Source: Gracilariopsis chorda
Lineage: Eukaryota > Rhodophyta > Florideophyceae > Gracilariales > Gracilariaceae
DNA length: 64,000 bases
Reading direction: 5' to 3'
NCBI GenBank assembly: GCA_003194525.1
Contig: NBIV01000205.1
Coordinates: 81,613 to 145,612, forward strand
Both the position numbers and the translations under genes were made by a program. Numbering within the stretch: position 1 is the first letter of the stretch; each line of letters begins with the position of its first letter. This document shows, piece by piece, positions 49,129 through 59,951 of the stretch. The notes beneath the pieces were generated by a model that saw only the letters and a program-made list of their open reading frames with translations, ran no database searches and was not told the origin of the DNA.

Positions 49129-52100
49129 CGGGGGGACCCCCAAGGGAGTCGGCACAGTCCGATTCCATTGTGCCGGCTGAGGGGGATCGACCTCCCCGCT
49201 CCCCGGTATGGAGGCCCAAGGTTCTCCTTAGGCCAGGAAAGTCCGGCTCGACCGGAAGTCAAACGCAGTTCGACTGCGGATTAAGTCGACCATGGCGACG
49301 ATACCAGTGCCCTGGGAGACGAACAGACCCTATTATGGTTATGGCTAAACGTAACTATAAAGTATACGCCGATATCGGCACAAATCGACACTTGTTGTCG
49401 CGACGTCTTGCGGTACTCGATACCGGCGCAGGACCGAATTTTATCAGGGTATCTGAACTCAGCCCTCATGATCGGACCCGCATTCGAAGCGGTCCTCTAA
49501 CGGATGTCCGGGACGCAAACAAGAAGCCTCTAGAATGTCTAGGTACCATACGCCTCGTCGTCCGTTTGGGAAACCATGTCGTCATGTTGGCGTTCATTGT
49601 CTGCTCGACACTGGCTGCCCAAGTTGTTCTCGGATGTGACTACTGTGACCGCTATGTGGAAGCAATAAGACCCCGCCTTCGGGAAGTGGAGATGGATGAC
49701 GGAAGCACCGTACCAATAGTGCGCAGACCCCTGCAACCGGCTGCCAATTCAAAGCCGTTGCCCCCATCCCAGAACGCTGGACCTAGTGGGAGAACCTCTC
49801 CAAAGATTAAGGTAGCGGAACAGGTGGAGCTTCCTCCAAAAACTCAGACGTGGGTCACCGTGACCACACAACGCCACGGACTTATCGTGATTCAACCCTT
49901 ATCACACACGTACGAACGTAATGGAATTACCGCCACCAACGGCCTTGCCCAGGTACAACCTAACAGACCTTTCCGATTGTTGATTAGCAACTTCACCAAT
50001 CATCCTGTGAAACTTCACAAGAATCAGATGGTTTCCGTGGCTTTACCACATCCCACGGTACTCATACCGACGCACATTTCCCTAGCGGAAGTATTAGGGA
50101 TATCCCTGCCGGAGGAGATCTCGCTGTCAACTTCCGCTGAACTGGAGCAAGTACCGACACCGGGAGACCGGGAATTAGCTAAAGCGCTCCCGTCAGTTGA
50201 CGAATTGGCCCTCTCCCATGTACCAGAGGAGTACCGGGATCGCTTACGCAGATTACTGCAGAAATACTCGTCCATGTGGGATGGGAACCTCGGCGAAATC
50301 GCCGCAACAGAGCATCATATTGATCTCGTCCCGGGTACAAGACCCATTGCACAGCATCCCTACAGAGCTGGACCCCGAACGCGAGAAATCGAACAACAGC
50401 ATGTGGATGACATGCTTGAAAAGGGGTTCATTGAGCCCACATAATCCGCTTGGGCCTCCCCAGTGGTGCTCGTCCCGAAGACGGATGGTTCATTACGCCT
50501 TTGCGTGGATTACAGGAAACTGAACGCAATGACCGTAAGGGATACGTATCCCTTACCCCGAATGGATGAATGCATCGACAGCCTCGGTGATGCCACCGTA
50601 TTTACTACGCTGGACGCTAATTCCGGGTACTGGCAGGTGCCCATCGCGGATGATGACCGCGAAAAAACGGCCTTCGTGTGCCACGCCGGTCTTTACCGAT
50701 TCAAACGCATGCCATTTGGCCTCACTAATGCGCCAGCTACGTTCCAGCGTGCCCTGGACATCATCTTGTCATCCTACAAGTGGAAGACCTGCTTGGTATA
50801 TCTCAATGATATCATCATTTTCAGTAAGAACATGGAGAACCATTTTGAAGACGTCGAGTTGATACTAAAAAAGCTCCAGTCAGCTGGGATAACTTTGAAG
50901 CTAAAGAAATGTGAATGGTTCACGGATAAAGTCAAGTACCTTGGTCATTTGATCAAACCAGGACAGCTGGAGATGGACGAAGTCGCAACCGCGGCTATCC
51001 GCAAAGCCACACCCCCGCAAACACAAACACAATTGTGTGCCTTTCTGGGGTTATGTAACGTCTATCGACGATTTGTCCCGCGCTACTCACACATAGCCGC
51101 GCCGTTGAACGCATTATTGAAGAAAGGAGAGCCCGTCCAACTCAAACAATTCGTTGAAGCCGAGACGGATGCCTTCGAAACGCTCAAGAAGACGCTGATC
51201 ACAGCACCCGTATTGGCCCTCCCAAAACTGGGACTCCCCTTTGTGGTCGACACTGACTCCAGTGAATATCAAGTGGGCTGTGCCCTTTTCCAGGAATATC
51301 CTGACGGCGAACGCAAACCTATTGGTTATTGGTCCAGATCGCTGCAATCAGCGGAACAAAACTACTCGGTATCTGAAAAGGAATGCCTGCTGTTGTCTGG
51401 GCTCTTACGACCCTCCGACCATACCTTCAAGGGGTGCATTTTACCGTCAATACGGACCATTCATGCCTCAGATGGCTACTTTCTATATCCGAACCGTCGG
51501 GACGCTTAATGCCATGGCGATTACGCCTCTCGGAATTCGACTTCGAAGTCAAGTACAAAAAGGGGCGCTCCAACGTCCATGCCGACGCCTTATCATGGCT
51601 CTTAACACTGGGAGAAACCCAAACTGAAATCGATGATGACATCCCTTGTTTCTTCGCTGAGGACTCACCTCATCTCCAAGCCGATGCCGGCGCGCAACAT
51701 TGCACGGATTACGACGATGACTTCACCCTCGACTTGCTAATTGCGCAAGCAACAGACACCGCACCGGCGGAACAACTCGAGCGTATCTCGTTAGAAGAGC
51801 TTCTACGTGAGCAACACGCAGATGCCTTCTGCACCTCCATACGCTCCCGTCTTAACGGGGGGGAGGGGTTACCCTTTGGCCTTGACAAGCAAGGAGTGCT
51901 AGTTCGAACTGTCGAAGCACAGGACCAGATCGTGATTCCACACGTCTTGAAGAGCAGAGTACTGCATCTCGCACACTACTCCCAGTTATCTGGACATCCA
52001 GGTGGCACAAAGTTATACTGGACTCTCAGGAAAGACTTTTATTGGCCAACATTGGCAATGGACTGCCACGCCACGGCGAAGTTGTGTACAACCTGCGCGA

Positions 52101-54088
52101 AGAATCGCATTAAGCTGTGGAAACGGAAACGTCCCCTGAAGCTGTTCCCGGCGAAAGCGCCTTTAGAGTACGTCAGCATTGACATCTTAGGGGAACTGAT
52201 TCGCACAAAGCGAGGCTATAGATACCTTCTGGTAATCACAGATGGCTTCTCGAAGCTGACTCTGACAGTCCCGCTGAAGCGGATCACGGCCGCGGCAATC
52301 GCGCAAGCTTTCATCAGAGAGTGGGTCTACGTCTACGGACCACCGTTGAATCTATTATCAGATAATGGGAAGCAATTTGTTGCGAAGTTCTTTCAGGACG
52401 AATGCCGCATTCTCGGCGTGAAGAACGTGTTTACCACGACGTACCATCCGCAGACAAACGGGCAGGTGGAGCGTTTCAATCGCACACTACTCGCCGCTCT
52501 TCGGCATTACGTGACGGACCACCCCAAGTATTGGGACTTGTATACAGACACGCTGTGCTACGCGTACAATACGCAAGTTCACTCGACGACGAGAATGGCA
52601 CCCTTCGAACTGGTCTTGGCGCGCTGCCCGCTGGCTCTACCAGTCAGACTGGACCAAGACAGCGAGTTGGAGGCGCCGACACCGGCTTCACACCACCTCA
52701 AGTGGAGGGATGACCTGAGAAGACGCGCGGAACAGGCCGCAAGAGAGCTAGCGAAGGCCCAAGCCCGTTATAAACGGAATTATGATGCCACACTACGCCC
52801 CATTATTCCGGATATCCGGGTCGGAGGTCACGTGTTCGTGCGTATTGAGCGTCCGGACGCTACGACGCGAGAAGGAAGGAGTGAACTCCGGAGGCGACAT
52901 AAGCTATCCCCAGTAGTATCTGGTCCATATGAAGTAGTCGAACTCGACTCAGAGACGGTGGTTATCCGCAAGGAAGACAATAACGTCGAACGAATTTCAC
53001 GAGACCGTGTGGTAACAGCCCCTGACCCCGTGCGAGACGGAACGCCCGTACAAGCCGCCGCATCACGGCCAGTGGGGGCCACTCAAGGCGAATCGACGAC
53101 AAGTGTCATCTCTCAGCCAATCAGAAGCCCGGAATTGTCCAACGTTCCGCCTCCCGGTATATCCGGTGCACAACCGCCACCAAATGGTACTGTAAGTGTC
53201 ACACCCCGCTGTATATCAGTGCGTGACGGTTATGTGAACAAAATCCTGCGCACAGGGGAAGCGTCACGTGACCACCCGTACCCCGTGGCCAAGCCCACAT
53301 CTTGGAAGGCCTCTGATTGGCCGCACCAGAGTGTCACTCACACCAAACCGCCTCCCGACGGAAAGCATCCGCCCCCACAGCAACCACGAATGCGTGAAGA
53401 AGACGACGATTCCGCTGACGACAGCAAGCAGAAAGAAGGCCCACCGAACCTGCCCCTACAACGGAGAACATCTCCAAAGGAAAAGAGCGTAAGCGCTGAC
53501 CCCACAACGGTGGAAGAGAGGAAGCCGCCTCCAGCGGACGGATCCGCCGTGACCCCGGCCCTTGCCAACAAGACTCCCCAGAGGAGTCACCCCGAGATTA
53601 TCTCGACTCCAAGTCCCTCGCATAGCGAGGTACACCTCAGGCGTACAGCAGCAGAAGAGGCTGCGTCTTCGCTAAACCGTCCGGACCAGCCGGGAGTAAC
53701 ACGAACCGGGAATAGCCCGAAATCACTTAGCGGAGAACGAAAACCCGCACCGGCAAAAACAGACAAGGAGCTGAAAAGTCCGGCTACTCCGCCGGAGGAT
53801 AGTCGGGAATCCCCGGACAACGGGAGCTCAGTAGAGCGAGACGAGCGCGGCTCTCCGCAAGAATACGTGATGGACCGAATCGCCGATCACGCGTATGACG
53901 AAGAGGACCTCAAGCCCCGTTACCGAATTCGATGGTACAATTACCCGCCTGAAGCGGACACATGGGAACCGATGGAGAATATCCCCCGATCCCATGTCGT
54001 GCGGTATCACCGCTGGAGGAGATTGCCGTTACCGGCGAACTTGGGTGACGCTCTCGTCTGTATCATGGGGGACTCCCAAATTGTCTAG
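49116..54088 (+). pseudogene. pol: pol of the Ty3/gypsy element: protease, RT, RNase H, integrase, chromodomain; broken
   Basis: The frame opens at 49116, in the -1 frame relative to gag, and has no ATG until 49335. Protease has VLDTGAG. RT carries LCVDYRKLNAMTV and FKRMPFGLTNAPATFQRALD, but the YxDD box reads YLND (Asn codon at 50805-50807). RNase H has TDSSEYQVGCALF. Integrase has the HHCC zinc domain (HLAHYSQLSGHPG then CTTCAKN) and DDE blocks (VSIDILGE, LLSDNGKQF, YHPQTNGQVERF). A chromodomain ends the protein (about 53861-54030, EYVMDRIADH then YRIRWYNYPPEADTWEPMEN). Lesions are a TAA at 50442-50444 and a one-base loss near 51388, after which the frame continues to the TAG at 54086. Confidence 0.93.
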
Positions 54089-54185
54089 GGACCGTCACGT
54101 TACCGTGGAAAAAAAGAAGTGGAGACCCATGAATAAGGAAAGGCGAAGAAGCGCAGTCTAAGGCAGTACAGTTGTAGTTAACTAG

Positions 54186-54191
54186 TTTATT
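54186..54191 (-). terminator. AATAAA polyadenylation signal for the antisense gene
   Basis: AATAAA on the minus strand, about 75 bp beyond the antisense stop codon and still inside the element. It lies about 100 bp past the pol stop on the other strand. Confidence 0.6.
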
Positions 54192-54266
54192 GATTAGGGA
54201 TCGCCCTATATACTGGTGCTATGCCAGGACGCCACCGGTACATGTCCTATCACAATCGAATCGCGT

Positions 54267-55877
54267 TTAAGCGCTTGGCTCATTCGGATCCTGACCGAGA
54301 TTGGTACGGAGCAACCCCAGCAGATGCTGACGGTCCCCCTGAACGTAAGTTAAGGGAACCCCCGCCTCTTCGAGGAACCTCCTCAAGAGCTCGAGCTCAG
54401 ACTCGTCATCCGCAGAATTCTGCTGAGGTTGCTGGTAGCCCAGGTTCACAGGTAACGGGTTGACCGTGGTGTCCTCTTCCGGAATCGGAGCTTCGGTATC
54501 CATCTCGTATGGCCCTTCGCTGTAATCAGCATCTCCATCCTCGGACATATAGTCCATCACGGCTGCATACGGCTCGAAAATATAGCCAGTTGGCTGGGTA
54601 GCCGGTTGAGCCCGCGGGTTTTGCCGCAAATACGGAGCCTGCTCGGATGTCAGATGCTGACGGGTCCATGGATCATACCATACGAAGTCTCCGGCATCAG
54701 CCGTCCGACCGGGGGAATACTCGCGCTGTCGCGAACGATTACCTCGCGCTGCTTGATCAGCTGGTACCAAGTCCCAGTTTATCTGGTCCATGACGTTCAT
54801 AAGGTGACGGAAGTCTTCCTGGTTGGCGCGAGAGCCAAGCACCAGAGACAAATCGAGATTTCTCGCGTACTCCCGAGCCGTTGGACTCATGTACGACACC
54901 CGGTAGGTGTCGTACGCATCCCACAGGATGAAGACTGCCATTTTGGCAATGAATTCCGTGCATGCCACGACCCAGAGCCCGCAATAGGGATCATTCACTA
55001 GGTGAGAGCCTAAGTAAGTAATAACCGGAGGAATCTCCGCTGGGCAACCCCGAGGAGCCTCAATTGCAGCCCAGTGATCTGGAATTGGAACGTATCGGCC
55101 AAGCCGAGCAGAGGCCCGAACGCGATCAACCTCGACCATTTGATATGGAACGAGGTACCCCAGTCTTGACTTGGTTCGTCGCTCCCAACGAGCGAATTCC
55201 CAGAAAGGGATGTCGCGCTTGCGCAAGTAGCGGAACTCCTCGCGAAGAAGTGGTTGCTGGAAACAGAGCTCCTCCTGGCGAACGCCACGGATCCCTCGCC
55301 AACGTCGAGTGGGGAGATCCCCGAGTTGCTCTACGTAGGCCTAAGCCTCGCCGTTGGTTCTGGCCACCCAGGTGTCGAATTCCCACGCATCGTCCAGAAG
55401 GACTGTTCCAATGATGCGGCGTATCCGCTGATACACCAGCTTGGTGAAGCGCACCCGCGCTTCGTGCATACGCTCGTTGCCATACCGCGCTATCGCGTTG
55501 TCCGGGAGCGCGCAGTGCGCGAGCCAGTCGTCAGTATACACCGCATGAAGCGGGAGTCCATCGGAAAGACGCCCAGCGACCTGGAATTGATCGAGGAGGC
55601 CCTCATCGCGCACCCCTTGTGGATGAAACCACGGAGCATTAGCAAACGCCTCGGGGCGGTTTAAGGGATTAATGCCCTCTAAATCCGCAGGGTGCGGGAA
55701 TGACTGATGGATGCGTCGCTGAGGAGGGCGGATAACCGCAGTATTCGAGACATACGCCGGTATGTACGGCAAAGGCTGAGGCTGAGGCAGTGGCACTGAT
55801 GCCGTGGTCGGAACGGGTCCGGAGTTTGATGCAGAAGGGTGCGAAGGGGGTTGCTGGGGATTCTCAGATGGTTGCAT
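54267..55877 (-). pseudogene. Antisense gene of the LTR retrotransposon, one in-frame stop, unknown function
   Basis: 537 codons on the minus strand from the ATG at 55877, in a single frame, with an internal TAG at 55341-55343. The first 65 residues are Pro/Gln/Ser-rich. The middle is basic and aromatic (FTKLVYQRIRRIIGTVLLDD, then FREEFRYLRKRDIPFWEFAR-like runs) and the C-terminal 120 residues are acidic and Pro/Gln-rich. No known domain is recognised: not env, integrase or transposase by motif. It has its own TATA box and polyadenylation signal. Extra antisense genes occur in some plant Tat-lineage elements, but not, to my knowledge, as a usual part of chromoviruses. Confidence 0.75.
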
Positions 55878-56002
55878 CGTTAGTTGGAATTCAGAAGCGC
55901 TGAGGTGGCCGGTATCAGTGTCGTGTTCGATGAGAGCTTGGGATTCACAGGAGTGAGGGGGAGAAGCACACCGAATGCTGCGATACCGCGAAATTGTTCG
56001 CT

Positions 56003-56012
56003 CCTTATATAG
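56003..56012 (-). promoter_or_regulatory. TATA box for the antisense gene
   Basis: CTATATAAGG on the minus strand, about 125 bp upstream of the antisense ATG and 41 bp inside the 3' LTR boundary. It is the clearest TATA box in the window. Confidence 0.65.
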
Positions 56013-56042
56013 GTGAATTCGCCGATATACTCCGCTCTTAAC

Positions 56043-56050
56043 GGGGGGGA
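56043..56050 (+). promoter_or_regulatory. Polypurine tract
   Basis: GGGGGGGA, two bases before the 3' LTR, the usual position of the plus-strand primer. Confidence 0.75.
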
Positions 56051-56052
56051 TA

Positions 56053-56615
56053 TGTGATGCAAGGAGTAACTCGGTCATCCGAGGTGCGGAAATCACCAAG
56101 TCGATACGCGACGGTTCATGCGTCACACGTGTTTTCGGTAACCCGAGGGTTGTCACAAGGGGACACTGAGCGATGCACGAGCGGGTGCGGTTCATACGTG
56201 GATTTCCACTTTATTTGGGATGTGCACAGTAGGTGCTGGCCACGGGCCATCTACTTAGAATTATCTAGATATTTATAATATTATTTACTGTAGCTAGTGC
56301 GAAACTCCGCAGTACTTAGTGACGGGAAGGGTCGCACCTCAGTAAACTGGAAGATCATGGGGGACGGAACCCAAGTTCCTAGTTCCTGGAGCCTTAACCG
56401 GACCTCCGGACTAGTTATAACTTGCGGTCTCCCGCTAAGCTTCCACCCCACACGGATTCCCGTGCTACAACCGTGCTCACGCGACCGAACCCCGGTTACC
56501 CGGACAGAAGCACCCCTAGGCCTTGCCGCCGCAAGCGGCACCCCTATTATCAGGTTAATTCGTGGACATCCACATCGCTACCGAGTGGCCTCGCGCCCCT
56601 AGTGGTTGTACCACA
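56053..56615 (+). repeat. 3' LTR
   Basis: 563 bp, the same length as the 5' LTR with five visible substitutions. It is followed directly by the AGATG target duplication. Confidence 0.95.
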
Positions 56616-56620
56616 AGATG

Positions 56621-56925
56621 TGCAAGGGGGTTAGATGTCCCGTGGTTTACGGCGTTTCCCTCCAAGGAGGAGTAGAGTACGCGCGCAAGCGGGAACAACT
56701 AGAGCCAATTCCCCAGGTTGGGGTCCCTTGTTGGGGAAGGTTTACTGGTGCGACGGCAGTGCGCCGTCGCACTAAGTACTAGCTTCCCAGAAATGGGTGT
56801 GAAAATAATAAATAATATTAACTAAAATACTCCACATTTCGTGGCAACATCCACTACTGTGGCCAACCGCCAATTGACCCAAAACCGTGTCCCACGTGTC
56901 CATATCCACCATAGTGGGGCGTAGT
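56621..56925. other. Harbinger internal sequence right of the retrotransposon
   Basis: 305 bp with no gene. It contains inverted G/C blocks (TTCCCCAGGTTGGGGTCCC, then TTGGGGAAGG; GGTGCGACGGC and GCCGTCGCAC). It may be the other part of the structured sequence left of the insertion. Confidence 0.4.
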
Positions 56926-58295
56926 TCATATACACACTACACAACCGATAATATCGGGAAAGCGTTCAAGTACCCAGAATCCCTCCCTGAGGGCGTTGCA
57001 CTTCACGTCTACAGTAGGTGAATTGAAGAATTCCTCCACCAATTCCCGTTCTGCAAACGAAACCCCGTGCTCATCAACCTCATCGGACAGCTCGCCGTCT
57101 ACCTGCATCTTCACAATCATATTGTGAATGATAATGCATACGTTACTGATGAGTATGATCTTCTCATCAGACCACTCATGACGCTTCTGCCGCAGAATGC
57201 GAAAGCGCCCTTGTAAGCACCCGAATAGTCTTTCAATGTCCTTACGCACCGCGTTCTGACGCTTCGTCATGTGCAGCTCGCGATCGTTCGTTGGGGCGTG
57301 ATTGGGCCCGACGAAGATAGCCCAGTCTGGGTAGATCCCGTCCACTAGAATGTACAGCAGCCATGCCCGCACCTGTCCATTGAGCGTGTAACCCTCTGGA
57401 AGTGTCATCCGACGCTTGTTTGAAAGGATGTCGTTCATCAACGGGCTGTTATCCAGCACCGTGATGTCGTTATTGGTACCACAGCGGCCCGCATACCAGT
57501 TCCAACAGTAGAGGTCACGGTCACATAATGCCTCTGCACTGATTGTAGCGAGCTTCCCTTCTTTAGGGTTGTAGTATTGTCCCTTGTATGTACGGGGACA
57601 GTTCTTCTAATTGATATGCATACAGTCCAACCATTCAATACAACCGGCGAATCCTGTAGACTCATACTTCGCTACGATTTCTCTCAATTCCTCGAGTGTA
57701 AGTTCACGGTTTAATAGGTTAGAGCAAAAGGGCTTACTACAGCTTTTAGAAATATACGGAAGTACTGCCTCTGTGACTCCGGGCTCATGCGCGCCATATC
57801 GTCCATCTGATTGTATGAAATCCCGTTTCCAAGACGACGTAGGCTGCCGAGTATCTTCTGATGGCTACTGTGGCTTGTTCTCCCGGAAACTACCCGTAGC
57901 TGGCCAAGCCGCGCGTCTTGTTGTACCATTTCGTCATGCAACCTCCAGTACAGCTTAAGAGTTATGCGAAAGACGTTGCAAAACTTGGCGGCAGGGAACA
58001 CTGGATGCTGTGGGAGGTAGTCGCTGAAACATGTGCAGGGTCCCCGATTGAGATTGCGAGACCCCTTAGTTTTTCCTGCACGCCTTGGCCCGGTCTCCCT
58101 CGAGCAGTTGGCAACTGCAGCCGCGCAGCCAATCAGTGCGAGGGCATCAGCGTTGTGGCCGTCGTCGAAGAGGCCATCGATGAAAGCGTTCAGGTCGTCG
58201 GAGGACGACGATTCCTCGCAGTGCTCCATGTTGCGGTTGGGGCGTCTTGGAGGAGCAACGATGCATTTTGTGGTAGGTACTGTACTGTACTGCAT
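56926..58295 (-). pseudogene. PIF/Harbinger DDE transposase, frameshift and stop
   Basis: Reads from the ATG at 58295 (or 58229, before EHCEESSSSDDLNAF) to the stop at 56926. The N-terminal part (58295-57711) holds GSRNLNRGPCTCFSDYLPQH and the helix-turn-helix-like MARMSPESQRQYFRIFL region. A one-base frame change near 57725, in a TTTT run, is followed by the DDE domain. Its first Asp is in EWLDCMHI, the second in NDITVLDNSPLMNDIL and the Glu in DIERLFGCLQGRFRILRQ. A TAG at 57607-57609 interrupts it two codons after the first Asp block. All three catalytic acids are present but the frame is broken twice. The enzyme class cuts and pastes using TWA target sites, matching the TAA duplication. 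Confidence 0.88.
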
Positions 58296-58462
58296 CTCAC
58301 ATTGCTGTACAGTCTGACTTCAACGGGTACGGGCGCAAAGGGTCCCAATGAAAAGTTTACACGTTGAGACGTATGATATAAATAAAATGTAGCCACCGCC
58401 GCTGATAGACATGCGCGCAGTGGTGTTTATTTTTCCGTGGGTACTTTGGCTATTTAACCAGG

Positions 58463-58490
58463 CAAATTAACCATGCGAATAGACTTGCTC
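58463..58490 (-). repeat. Harbinger right terminal inverted repeat
   Basis: On the minus strand begins GAGCAAGTCTATTCG; it pairs with 44236-44264 and is followed by TAA. Confidence 0.85.
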
Positions 58491-58493
58491 TAA

Positions 58494-59951
58494 TGCTGCG
58501 TTCAATCGTCATGTATCTTACAACTGTACCATCATATCGACACTGCTCCTGACCGTGCTACACCATCGTGCGGAGAGGGCAGTCTTTGATGAATGGTAGT
58601 TGCGTTGTATTGAACCGCAGCTTTGGCGCTGGGGCTTGCAGCTTCGACGGGCAGAAGCATTCTTCGCAATCGATAAAACTACTGCTGCAGCGACGACCTG
58701 AGTCGGTGCTAGCGTTGTTTCTTGCTCGTAAGTTGCTGTAAACAAGCGCTGGACTGGAGTCCATTGTCAGAGCTTTATCAAGTGTTGTTTGTTGACATCA
58801 AGCGTTTAGCTGCTACCTTTGTAGCCTTTCTTCGTGTTTGTCATGGTTAGAAAACTGCTTGGAATATGATAGACAGATCTTTTGAAAGAAAAAGCTACTC
58901 GATTTGTGGAACAAGAAACACATGTCTACTACGCATTTGGCTTCTATCCAGAGGAAACTTGATTACTCGACACCATGCTGCTGTTTTAACACACTGCGTG
59001 CCTGCATACAACGCTGGGTGAAAAAGCACGCAGAGCGACAAAGTCCATCTATTTTACCTTCGTGTACGACCCTTACCCTCTGTGCCGCTGAGAATTTTCT
59101 TTGCGAACAGGGGTGAATACAGTGGCAGGCTACACGATGGATTAATTTAACTGGGATGCACTTGTACGGAGGTACAAAAGTACTCTGTCTTTGTTAACGC
59201 CTTGAGCCTTACACTTCCAAAGAAAGGGCCTTGGCCTGAACCCGTAGGGCGAAGGCTTTGGTTGTCTCCCTGCGACACGTCTTGCTAAAGGCGTGCTATA
59301 AACGACTAGCAAGTACAATGTTAGAGCGACGCAAGAGGTGGCGTTGCCTTTCACTCTTAGCTCCCACAGCGCTGCGTTTGTCTGCAGAGCTCATTTTCTA
59401 CGGTTGTGCCTCTCGTGGGCCCTAGCCCAAATTCAGCTGCCTCAGCAAGAGTGCTGTTAAGCTACTCACATGCACCTCGCAGAGCAGTCTTTATTGCAGA
59501 TTGTAACGGAGATATTGCTGAAGAAAACAAAAAAAAGTGCGCAAGATAAGGCGGAGCTGAGTGTAATATACCCTCCCATATCTATTCCGGTATATGAGAG
59601 AGCCTCGCAGAGAGACGCGTGCGTCAAAACCCTAACAAGCAAAAAGTCGTCACTTGCTCTAGCTAACCGTAACTTTTAGTCACTTCTGTAAGTCCATTGA
59701 TGTAATGCGGCATGGGAACATGAAGCGCTCCCTCCGTGCCTTGTCGGTCTTCTGTTTGCAGTTTTCTAATCATTAAAATGTATTCATTCAATTCAATCTA
59801 ATGGCAATGAGCGGCGGTTTGGCGCGAAGAAGCAAACTCCCGCTGCGAGCAGCCCCGGCGCGGACTGCCGCCGCCGCCGAGCTCCCGCGCGCATTGCCCA
59901 ACTCGCTGACGATCGTGACCAGCCGCTGAGCCGGATCCCGTTCTCACAAGA
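58494..59951. other. Intergenic stretch upstream of the POT1-like gene
   Basis: 1.46 kb, no supportable gene. A minus-strand frame at 59142-59354 begins with a hydrophobic stretch but has no other support. GC rises sharply after 59,810 near the gene start. Confidence 0.45.

Larger units (their letters stand above)
46199..56620 (+). mobile_element. Ty3/gypsy LTR retrotransposon, chromovirus type, with antisense gene
   Basis: The element is 46204-56615 (10,412 bp), flanked by perfect AGATG target duplications at 46199-46203 and 56616-56620. Both LTRs are 563 bp, begin TGTGATG and end ACCACA, and differ at five positions by eye. The order gag - protease - RT - RNase H - integrase - chromodomain defines a Ty3/gypsy chromovirus. 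A long antisense ORF lies between pol and the 3' LTR. Lesions are one stop in gag, one stop and one frameshift in pol, one stop in the antisense ORF, and a changed RT active site. Low LTR divergence suggests a fairly recent insertion into the Harbinger element. Confidence 0.95.
44233..58493. mobile_element. PIF/Harbinger DNA transposon, interrupted by an LTR retrotransposon
   Basis: The element proper is 44236-58490, flanked by TAA on both sides (44233-44235 and 58491-58493), the 3-bp target duplication of this superfamily. The ends form inverted repeats: GAGCATGTCTATTCG on the left against GAGCAAGTCTATTCG on the right (reverse complement), followed by a further 13-14 bp of weaker match. Inside are a SANT/Myb-like ORF (+) and a DDE transposase (-), the standard two-gene content. 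Subtracting the 10.4-kb retrotransposon and its duplicated 5 bp leaves about 3.8 kb, a normal size. Both genes are broken, so this copy is non-autonomous. Confidence 0.9.

Noticed and set aside
54267-55226. Antisense ORF as an env gene
   Set aside because: No signal peptide, no transmembrane helix and the wrong strand for an env gene.
59142-59354. 70-codon minus-strand ORF with hydrophobic N-terminus
   Set aside because: Possible signal peptide by eye but no further support and no conserved motif.
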